Source: Sunxiuqinia indica
GTDB taxonomy: Bacteria; Bacteroidota; Bacteroidia; Bacteroidales; Prolixibacteraceae
Direction: 5' to 3'
Assembly (NCBI RefSeq): GCF_009847015.1
Contig: NZ_WVEM01000010.1
Coordinates: 111,590-175,589, forward strand
Length of the DNA: 64,000 nucleotides
Positions within the stretch are counted from its first letter, which is position 1. Each line of letters begins with the position of its first letter. Positions 44,205-50,746 of the stretch are shown here, piece after piece. The notes beneath the pieces were generated by a model, which was not told the origin of the DNA, made no database searches, and worked only from the letters and a program-made list of their open reading frames with translations. Position numbers and translations under genes: made by a program.

Positions 44205-44260
44205 GGGCTTTAAGCGGCACGTAGTGCCCAGCTTAGAGCCCCGGTTGAACGATAACCGGC
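44205..44260. repeat. Compound hairpin after the GFA gene
   Basis: An 11-bp stem with one wobble (44205-44215 with 44231-44241) carries an inner 5-bp stem (44216-44220 with 44224-44228). It is followed by a second stem, CCGGTT (44241-44246) with AACCGG (44254-44259). Confidence 0.6.
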
Positions 44261-44340
44261 TCATAATTTGTACATTTACGTGCATTAATTATCGGGTGGG
44301 CTGTTAGGCTCTACTCTATTGGGAACAAAGAATCAACCAA

Positions 44341-45021
44341 ATGAAAAAATTGAAAATATTTATTCTCATCGCTTCTACTTTAATCTTTTACGATGAATCT
44401 TCTGCACAGACAATTGAAGTAAAAGGCGGAACGAATTTATCAACGATGCTTTCAAAAGATAGAATCGAGACATACAGTGAAGATTATCAACTAACCCCAA
44501 GATTACTAATTGGAATCACTGCAGATTATCCTTTTACCGAACGGTTTTCGTTCGAATCAGGAATACTCTTTTCATCTAAAGGATACAAACTGGAAACCAA
44601 CTATGCGCTGTATCAAAATAGCGAACCTTTCCGTGTTTATCAAAATGCGGTTCTAAACTATATTGAGATTCCACTCTTATTTAAAGGCTCTGCCAAGGTG
44701 AGGGAATTATCAATTTTCTCGACTATCGGGCCATATGTTGGAATAGGGTTAAATGGGAAAATGACTGCAAATAGCTACTCAATTGGAATAGCTGAAAAAC
44801 AGGTATATAGTCATGAGATGGGTGCAGATGGTAATTGGAAAAGATGGGATTATGGACTACAAGCTGGAGTTGGAATGGAAATTCGAAGAATTGTTATAAA
44901 AATTAGTTATAGTTACGGGCTGGCAAATATTTCACAAAACAAAGACCTTGTTGTATTAAAAAACAGAAACCTTGGACTGACTTTGGGGTATAAGTTTAAT
45001 ATGAATAAAACCAGCTCATAA
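44341..45021 (+). CDS. Outer-membrane beta-barrel protein (PorT-like)
   Basis: 226 residues. The signal peptide ends SSAQ. Barrel strands include EVKGGTNLSTML, RLLIGITADYPFTERFSFESGILFSSKGYKL, LNYIEIPLLFKGS and a C-terminal NLGLTLGYKFNM. The YIEIPLL segment is characteristic of the outer membrane protein beta-barrel (PorT-type) group of Bacteroidota. Function unknown. Confidence 0.85.
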   Translation: MKKLKIFILIASTLIFYDESSAQTIEVKGGTNLSTMLSKDRIETYSEDYQLTPRLLIGITADYPFTERFSFESGILFSSKGYKLETNYALYQNSEPFRVYQNAVLNYIEIPLLFKGSAKVRELSIFSTIGPYVGIGLNGKMTANSYSIGIAEKQVYSHEMGADGNWKRWDYGLQAGVGMEIRRIVIKISYSYGLANISQNKDLVVLKNRNLGLTLGYKFNMNKTSS

Positions 45022-45040
45022 CTGCGGATTCTCGCATCGC

Positions 45041-45065
45041 CGTTCAGTCCTGGCGGACATGAACG
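45041..45065. repeat. Hairpin after the PorT-like gene
   Basis: Stem CGTTCA (45041-45046) with TGAACG (45060-45065) and GTCC (45047-45050) with GGAC (45055-45058), one bulged A. No T run follows. Confidence 0.55.
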
Positions 45066-45111
45066 CTCGGCAACATTCGGTACCTTTCATCAACACCCCC
45101 GCATAAAATAC

Positions 45112-46068
45112 CTACTCAAGCTTGGCATTCACCCAAAAGCTATCAATTCCGGATTGATAACTGTCTAAATTTCGGGCTTTCTTGGCCACTTTGTAGGCTT
45201 TTCGGCCTTGCATGAACGATTGCTGGAAGTAGCTCCAAAACTGGATCATGCGATGAATCACAATTCCCTCGTCCGTCCAGATAACCTGATAGTTTTTCAG
45301 GATCTCGTTGTGAAAAGCGATCAGCTTTTCAAGTTTGACTTCATCAGAGTGAAGCTCGCCTTTTAGTTTGGTGGGTAAAAACGGGTCGTTTAAAATGCCG
45401 CGGCCAATCATCCATTCGCTTTGGTTGGGAACCTGTTGTCTTATTTCGTTCAGGTCATCAATGGATTGGATATCGCCATTGTAAACCAACGGACTTTTTG
45501 ATTTGGCAGCTAATTCGGCAAAAAGTTGGCGGTTGGCAGCACCTTTGTATAATTGTTTTGCAGTGCGCGGATGAAAGATCAGCTTTTCGAAGGGATAGGC
45601 CTGCAAAAGTTCAAATTGTTTAACAATCGTGCTTTCATCTGTTAAGCCTGCCCGAAATTTCACCGATACCTTGAAATCATATTCAGCAAAGAGGTAATCC
45701 AATACTTGTTTAAGTTGATCGGGATTTTCCAACAGAGCAGTTCCGCGGCCACGCTTAGTTGCCATGGGGTAGGGACATCCCAGGTTTAAGTTGATTGTTG
45801 TATAACTCATTAGCTTGAGTTCGTCGGCCAATAACTTGAGTTCTCCAACATTGGCACAAAGTATTTGAGGAACTACCGGCACATTTTCATTATTCTCGGG
45901 CAAAACATCGCGGTATTGGCTGTTTCTTATTTTTTGTCCCGGCCCAATGGCAATATATGGGATGTAGTATTCATCAATGGAACCGAAAACTTCGTGATAA
46001 CAGCGGCGATAAACAAAATCGGTGAATCCCTGTAATGGAGCAAAGTAGAAAGAATCCTGTTCGGACAT
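45112..46068 (-). CDS. tRNA-dihydrouridine synthase
   Basis: 318 residues, FMN-dependent reductase of uridines in the tRNA D-loop. Visible are the start APLQGFTDFVYRR, VPQILCANVGE, NLNLGCPYPMATKRGRGTALL (with the catalytic Cys in GCP), VKFRAG, IFHPRT, and YNGDI/MIGRG for phosphate binding. It belongs to the Dus family, but the target site cannot be assigned. It forms the core-genome border of the accessory block. Confidence 0.93.
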   Translation of the reverse strand: MSEQDSFYFAPLQGFTDFVYRRCYHEVFGSIDEYYIPYIAIGPGQKIRNSQYRDVLPENNENVPVVPQILCANVGELKLLADELKLMSYTTINLNLGCPYPMATKRGRGTALLENPDQLKQVLDYLFAEYDFKVSVKFRAGLTDESTIVKQFELLQAYPFEKLIFHPRTAKQLYKGAANRQLFAELAAKSKSPLVYNGDIQSIDDLNEIRQQVPNQSEWMIGRGILNDPFLPTKLKGELHSDEVKLEKLIAFHNEILKNYQVIWTDEGIVIHRMIQFWSYFQQSFMQGRKAYKVAKKARNLDSYQSGIDSFWVNAKLE

Positions 46069-46093
46069 AGGTTGTTTATAACTAATTTAAATA

Positions 46094-46101
46094 CAAAGGT
46101 A
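46094..46101 (-). promoter_or_regulatory. Candidate -7 element for the Dus gene
   Basis: TACCTTTG on the reverse strand fits TAnnTTTG and lies 25 nt before the start codon; no well-placed TTG. Confidence 0.4.
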
Positions 46102-46132
46102 GCAAGCCAGTCAATTTAACCTTGGAAATCCT

Positions 46133-46140
46133 TATTTTTG
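46133..46140 (+). promoter_or_regulatory. Candidate -7 element for DUF4271-hemD
   Basis: TATTTTTG fits TAnnTTTG and lies 24 nt before the ATG at 46165, arguing against the upstream TTG at 46138 as a start. No well-placed TTG hexamer. Confidence 0.45.
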
Positions 46141-46164
46141 TGTGAAATTTTACAACTGCCCGGA

Positions 46165-47139
46165 ATGTTACAACGCACGCAACAAAACGATACAATATTA
46201 AAACAGCTTGACCAGGCAGTTGGTGCAAACACGATTAACACAGTAAGAACGTTGATCGAGCAACAGCCTATTGAAACAGTAGATTCAGCGACCGTGGAAA
46301 TTCCGGACATTAGCGCTCCATCCAATACAAGGGTCAATCAAAATTCACAATCGGTCAGCTCAAAACTTCCCCGAAATAATAGCCGCAAGTTGGATTCAGT
46401 TCAACCAATCCAGTCAGGACAAGTCAAGGTTTTTACAGAAAAGGACTCGAAGCCCGGCATCGTTTTACCTGAAAAGTCTTTTGAGCGTGAACGACCAGAT
46501 TGGTTGATTGGGATTTTTATCTTGATTTTTGTTTTACTGGCCACCGTGCGTTTGTTTTTTAATAAATACCTGAACCAACTGTTTCATGCCATCATCAATT
46601 ATCCGACTTCGGCACGCCTGTTTCGGGAACGAACACTAAGTTTAACACATGCTTCTTTTCGGCTTGATTTGATTTTTTACTTTACGTTTGGTGTTTTTGT
46701 TTACCAGTTTTTCGATTTATTTCACGTGTCTTTCAATCAGTCAAGCATTATTACTTATTTACTTATCTTGGGGATGGTTATTGGCTATTATATCTTGAAA
46801 CGGGTGGCTTATTCTTTCGCTGGGATTGTTGCCGGAAGTACTGCTGAAACAGCTGAATTTCTGTATAATATGCATTTGCACAACCGTGTTTTAGGATTAT
46901 TCCTAATTCCGGTAACACTTGTCATTGCATTTGGTGCTTTGCAAAATCCACGGTTGATGGTATATGCAGGACTTTTTGTGGTGGCTTTTTTTTACTTGTT
47001 GCTCTTAATTCGTGGGGCAAAAATATTAATGACAAAACATTTTTCTATTTTTTATTTGATTTTGTACCTTTGTACCCTTGAAATTTTACCGTTGATTTTT
47101 ATCTATAACATGGTATTGGTTAAAAACGGGATTAAATAA
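46165..47139 (+). CDS. DUF4271 membrane protein
   Basis: 324 residues from the ATG at 46165. The N-terminal 110 residues are hydrophilic (Gln/Ser-rich, probably extracytoplasmic), followed by about six to seven membrane helices starting at WLIGIFILIFVLL. The order DUF4271-hemD-rnpA is a familiar Bacteroidota arrangement. Family function unknown. Confidence 0.85.
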   Translation: MLQRTQQNDTILKQLDQAVGANTINTVRTLIEQQPIETVDSATVEIPDISAPSNTRVNQNSQSVSSKLPRNNSRKLDSVQPIQSGQVKVFTEKDSKPGIVLPEKSFERERPDWLIGIFILIFVLLATVRLFFNKYLNQLFHAIINYPTSARLFRERTLSLTHASFRLDLIFYFTFGVFVYQFFDLFHVSFNQSSIITYLLILGMVIGYYILKRVAYSFAGIVAGSTAETAEFLYNMHLHNRVLGLFLIPVTLVIAFGALQNPRLMVYAGLFVVAFFYLLLLIRGAKILMTKHFSIFYLILYLCTLEILPLIFIYNMVLVKNGIK

Positions 47140-47156
47140 TTTAAAAGTTTTACAAC

Positions 47157-47906
47157 TTGAAAATCAAGAAAATATTAGTTTCGCAGCCAAAGCCTGAATC
47201 TGCAAAATCACCATATTTTGACTTGGCTGAAAAAACGAACGTACAGGTCGACTTCAGACCATTCATTCAGGTAGAAGCAGTTTCGTCAAAAGAATTTCGT
47301 CAAACAAGAATTCAGATTCTTGATCATTCAGCTGTGATTTTTACAAGTCGCACAGCTATTGATCATTTTTTTAGAATTTGCGAGGAAACAAGGGTTACTG
47401 TACCCGACTCCATGAAATACTTCTGCATTTCAGAAGCTACTGCTTACTATCTGCAAAAGTACATCGTCTACAGAAAACGTAAAATCTTTTACGGAAATGG
47501 CCGTTTCGACGACTTGATGGAGGTTATGAAAAAACACAAGGGAGAAAAATTCCTGGTTCCTCTTTCTCATATCCACAAACAAGAAATTCCTGAATTACTT
47601 GATAAAGGCGGATACGACTATACGAAAGCAATTTTGTATAAGACAATTACAAGTAATTTGTCTGATTTAAAAGATGTGAATTATGATATCCTGGTTTTCT
47701 TTAGTCCTTCGGGAATCAAGTCGCTGATTCAGAATTTTCCGGATTTTGAGCAGAACAGCACGAAGATTGCTTCATTTGGACCAACAACTGCAAAAGCGGT
47801 GCAAGAGGCCGGTTTACGCTTGGATATTCAAGCGCCAACAGCACAGGCTCCTTCGATGACGATGGCTTTAGAGCAGTTTATTAAAAAACATAACAAGTCG
47901 AAGTAA
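47157..47906 (+). CDS. hemD: Uroporphyrinogen-III synthase
   Basis: 249 residues starting with TTG, since the family start M-K-I-K-K-I-L-V-S-Q-P lies directly there and no ATG precedes it in frame. Two alpha/beta domains are visible, with FTSRTAIDHFF near 63 and VFFSPSGIKSLIQNF near 181 as the paired motif, and ASFGPTTAKAVQEAG. It closes hydroxymethylbilane to uroporphyrinogen III in haem synthesis. The sequence is divergent, as hemD always is; 17 nt after DUF4271. Confidence 0.88.
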   Translation: MKIKKILVSQPKPESAKSPYFDLAEKTNVQVDFRPFIQVEAVSSKEFRQTRIQILDHSAVIFTSRTAIDHFFRICEETRVTVPDSMKYFCISEATAYYLQKYIVYRKRKIFYGNGRFDDLMEVMKKHKGEKFLVPLSHIHKQEIPELLDKGGYDYTKAILYKTITSNLSDLKDVNYDILVFFSPSGIKSLIQNFPDFEQNSTKIASFGPTTAKAVQEAGLRLDIQAPTAQAPSMTMALEQFIKKHNKSK

Positions 47907-47931
47907 GAAATACTCAACATATTCAATAAGG

Positions 47932-47959
47932 AAAAGGGGAAGTTGTTTCCCCTTTTTTT
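47932..47959 (+). terminator. Terminator after hemD
   Basis: A 10-bp stem (47932-47941 with 47947-47956), 5-nt loop and T7 run. It lies 20 nt before the rnpA start, so rnpA may be reached by read-through or by its own promoter. Confidence 0.8.
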
Positions 47960-47979
47960 ATTGTATTTTCGATATCAGA

Positions 47980-48360
47980 ATGAACAACCTCAAGTTGACA
48001 AAGAAAGAACGGCTATGCAGTACCAAACTGATCGGGAAACTCTTCGATTCAGGAGAGTCGTTTTTCTGCTTTCCATTGAAAGTTGTTTACCTTGAAACAT
48101 CGCTTTGGGAGAATCACCCGGCTCAGGTTGGTTTTACGGTTTCAAAAAGGAATTTCAAGCACGCCGTTCAGCGAAACTTATTGAAACGTCGAATGCGTGA
48201 AGCTTATCGGTTGAATAAGCCCGGGTTTTATGAGGCAATTCCCTCAGGCAAACAAGTCGCTTTAATGTTTATTTACACTGCAAGGGAAGAGAAAGATTAC
48301 CAGCTAATTGAGAAAAGCATGCAAAAGGCACTCGGGAAGTTAGCTGAGCTTTTGCAATAA
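47980..48360 (+). CDS. rnpA: Ribonuclease P protein component
   Basis: 126 residues. The protein subunit of RNase P, which matures tRNA 5' ends. The conserved basic helix appears as KRNFKHAVQRNLLKRRMREAYR (the RNR box), preceded by FTVSKR. It is not next to rpmH, as is usual in this phylum. Confidence 0.95.
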   Translation: MNNLKLTKKERLCSTKLIGKLFDSGESFFCFPLKVVYLETSLWENHPAQVGFTVSKRNFKHAVQRNLLKRRMREAYRLNKPGFYEAIPSGKQVALMFIYTAREEKDYQLIEKSMQKALGKLAELLQ

Positions 48361-48388
48361 AAAAAGGGACTGCCAGCAGCAATCCCTT
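48359..48388 (-). terminator. Terminator of tyrA-aroG
   Basis: On the reverse strand: a hairpin with arms AAGGGA/TCCCTT plus an inner GCTG-type stem, ending in T7. It overlaps the tail of rnpA. Confidence 0.75.
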
Positions 48389-48413
48389 CGATATGGTAGT
48401 CAATAATTTCAGT

Positions 48414-49505
48414 CTACTCTTGATCCATAATTTCAGTCTGCATTCTTACCGAATCTTCGTGGATCAATTGAAAGAGAATTTGCACAAACGTCTTGTTCAA
48501 ATTTAACTGTTCTCCAGTAGTAATACGCTTATTCATCAACTCAGTCCACCGACTCATTTGTAGTGCGGTAACATTATTGTCTCTTTTGTACCGACCAATT
48601 TCACGCACAATTTCCATTCGCGAGGACAGGGTTTCCATCAACTCCGAATCCAATGCATCAATGCGGTTACGAAGTAATTCCAACTGATTTTCAAATTGCT
48701 TATTTGCTGAAGTTGACTGACGGATCACCAATTTATCCAGAATCTTTCCGAGCTCCTCTGGTGTCACTTGTTGATCTTTATCGCTTAATGCGCACGAAGG
48801 ATCACGATGTGATTCAAGCATTAGTCCTTCCATGCCCATGTCGAATGCTTTTTGAGATACTTCCAACAGGTATTCACGTTTCCCGGCAATGTGACTCGGA
48901 TCGCAAATTACGGGTAGATTGGGCAACAATCGACGCAATTCGATAAAGGTTTTCCAGTTGGGGTAGTTACGGTATTTTGTTTCCCGGAAAGGGGTGAATC
49001 CGCGGTGGATTCCTACCAGGTTTTTTATACCAGCCTGGTTCAAACGTTCCAGCGCACCCATCCAAAGTTGTACATCGGGGTTAACCGGGTTTTTTACCAT
49101 CACCACCGCATCAGTTCCCTTCACAACATCAGCAATCTCTTGCACAACAAAAGGGCTGGCGGTTGATCGGGCTCCAATCCAAAGAACATCCAGTCCGGCG
49201 TTCAGAGCTTCTTCCGTGTGTTGTGCGTTGGCAACTTCAGTTCCCACCGGAAGTCCGGTTTCTTTTTTTACTTGCTGAAGCCATTTCAAACCAATTGATC
49301 CAACACCTTCAAAACTGCCCGGGCGAGTACGTGGTTTCCATACGCCACCGCGAAAGACAAAAACCCGTTTGTCTTTTTTTAACTGGCGAGCAGTTTCCAT
49401 GGTTTGCTCTTCAGATTCTAAACTGCAAGGACCTGAGATTAACAGCGGATTATCCAGCTGTGGTAACCAATCTTTCATTGGTCTGATGTCTAATTCTATT
49501 CCCAT
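48414..49505 (-). CDS. aroG: Bifunctional DAHP synthase / chorismate mutase
   Basis: 363 residues. Residues 1-255 are the DAHP synthase of the type Ibeta class (GPCSLES, FRGGVWKPRTRPGSFEGVG, GTEVAN, WIGARSTASPF, and CDPSHIAGKR with the metal-binding residues). Residues 275-355 are a type II chorismate mutase (LRNRIDALDSELMETLSSRMEIVREIGRYKRDNN). It catalyses the first step of the shikimate pathway and the branch to prephenate. It follows tyrA with a single-base gap. Control is likely at the aromatic leader upstream of tyrA. Confidence 0.94.
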   Translation of the reverse strand: MGIELDIRPMKDWLPQLDNPLLISGPCSLESEEQTMETARQLKKDKRVFVFRGGVWKPRTRPGSFEGVGSIGLKWLQQVKKETGLPVGTEVANAQHTEEALNAGLDVLWIGARSTASPFVVQEIADVVKGTDAVVMVKNPVNPDVQLWMGALERLNQAGIKNLVGIHRGFTPFRETKYRNYPNWKTFIELRRLLPNLPVICDPSHIAGKREYLLEVSQKAFDMGMEGLMLESHRDPSCALSDKDQQVTPEELGKILDKLVIRQSTSANKQFENQLELLRNRIDALDSELMETLSSRMEIVREIGRYKRDNNVTALQMSRWTELMNKRITTGEQLNLNKTFVQILFQLIHEDSVRMQTEIMDQE

Positions 49506-49506
49506 C

Positions 49507-50400
49507 TTATTTTGTGTAAAATTTAATAATCTTCTCTTCGTTTTTTATTAATGAAGGGCTGTCTCCACCCAATATCGAGCGAATGTTGTTGGCATTTTTC
49601 ATGAGCTCGTACATTCTGTCTTCGTCTTGTTCAATACTGTCTTTAAATTCGTTCAGGTGTTTGATGTAAACTTCAAGCGATTCAACAACGTAACCTTTAT
49701 TTTGCTGAAAGATTGGTCCCCACATTGAAGGGGTGCTTTTTGCCAGTCGAACAGTAGAGCGGAAACCACCACTTGCCAAATCAAATATGATCGATCGCTT
49801 TTCCTTATCCTGAACAGCGTTGGCCAGTGCGTATGCGGCGGCATGTGGTAGGTGCGAAATAAATGCGGTGCTGTGGTCTTGTTCGTCAGCCGACATGTAA
49901 GCAATGTCCATTCCCAACGTTTGAAACATCTTCTCCATCAGTGCCAGGTGTTGAGGTCCGCTTTTTTCATGATCGCAGATAATCGTTATTTTGTTGTTGA
50001 ACAGACCTTCCAAAGCAGCTTCAGGCCCGGAGTTTTCGGTTCCCGACATGGGGTGGGCTGCCACGTAGTTTCTACGTTTTTGATGGTTCTCTACCACACG
50101 GCACAATTCCTTTTTTGTAGAGCCCATGTCGGTTACCGTTGTGCTATCGGAAACCTGATCAAGTACTTGTGGAAGCACGACCTTTATTTTATCAACCGGA
50201 ATGGCAATAATAACCAGATCAGCTTTTTCAAGAGCCTTTGGCATTGTCAGAATTTCATCGACCAGGCCAATTTCCTTGGCTTTTTCAGCATGTTTCCTGT
50301 TCGAGTCTACGCCAATAATTGAGGTGGCAAAACCACTTTTTCGCAGGTCTTTAGCCATCGAGCCCCCAATCAATCCCAATCCAATAACTGTTATATTCAT
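49507..50400 (-). CDS. tyrA: Prephenate dehydrogenase
   Basis: 297 residues. Oxidative decarboxylation of prephenate to 4-hydroxyphenylpyruvate for tyrosine. The Rossmann motif GLGLIGGSMAKDL, then DMGSTKKELC, AAHPMSGTENSGPEAA (with the catalytic His), and TAFISHLPHAAAYALA are all present. No ACT domain at the end. First structural gene after the leader region 50457-50640. Confidence 0.94.
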   Translation of the reverse strand: MNITVIGLGLIGGSMAKDLRKSGFATSIIGVDSNRKHAEKAKEIGLVDEILTMPKALEKADLVIIAIPVDKIKVVLPQVLDQVSDSTTVTDMGSTKKELCRVVENHQKRRNYVAAHPMSGTENSGPEAALEGLFNNKITIICDHEKSGPQHLALMEKMFQTLGMDIAYMSADEQDHSTAFISHLPHAAAYALANAVQDKEKRSIIFDLASGGFRSTVRLAKSTPSMWGPIFQQNKGYVVESLEVYIKHLNEFKDSIEQDEDRMYELMKNANNIRSILGGDSPSLIKNEEKIIKFYTK

Positions 50401-50456
50401 CTTTCTGTCGATTCGTTTATCTAAATCTCCTGTCTCAAATACATTCGATTTAGTGT

Positions 50457-50486
50457 AAAAAAAAAGATCCCGATTTCTCGGGACCT
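50457..50486 (-). terminator. Attenuator terminator upstream of tyrA
   Basis: On the reverse strand a 9-bp stem (50486-50478 with 50473-50465, one G-U pair) closes a GAAA tetraloop and runs into nine T. It lies between the leader peptide and tyrA, so it would end transcription before the structural genes. Confidence 0.8.
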
Positions 50487-50520
50487 TTCTGTAATATATT
50501 TTTGAATTTAAAGCAATACA

Positions 50521-50589
50521 CTACTGTTCGACCCCGTTGTTTGAACCGAAATAATAAAACCAGTAATAAAAAGAATTGCTAAAAATCAT
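50521..50589 (-). CDS. Aromatic leader peptide for tyrA-aroG attenuation
   Basis: A 22-codon reading frame on the reverse strand with residues 7-14 reading FYYWFYYF: three Phe, four Tyr and one Trp in eight codons (about 50548-50571). It starts at ATG, ends at TAG 34 nt before the terminator arm, and follows a TATATTTG promoter element. The bases 50530-50536 (CGGGGTC on the reverse strand), near the stop codon, can pair with the terminator 5' arm at 50479-50485 with two G-U pairs. Stalling on aromatic codons would leave them free to make an antiterminator. Gene identity is by this logic, not by homology. Confidence 0.75.
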   Translation of the reverse strand: MIFSNSFYYWFYYFGSNNGVEQ

Positions 50590-50612
50590 GGTGCGCTGTG
50601 TTAATTCGGAAG

Positions 50613-50640
50613 CAAATATAGCCATTTCTTTTAAAATCAA
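50613..50640 (-). promoter_or_regulatory. Promoter of the aromatic leader
   Basis: On the reverse strand TTG (50640-50638) and TATATTTG (50620-50613), 17 nt apart, slightly short of the usual 19-20. A start of transcription near 50606 would precede the leader ATG at 50589 by about 17 nt. Confidence 0.6.
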
Positions 50641-50746
50641 AACTTAAGCGATTGTTATTTTTCGTTTTGCTTTGTTTTTTGTGACGGTAAGATTCACCAA
50701 ATGAACTAGTTGATAGTTTGTATTTTGTCTAAATAAAAACCTTTAA

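Noticed and set aside
42564..44260. Integron attC sites
   Set aside because: The 5' RYYYAAC box that should pair with GTTRRRY is missing and there is no intI gene; kept only as a cassette-like pattern.
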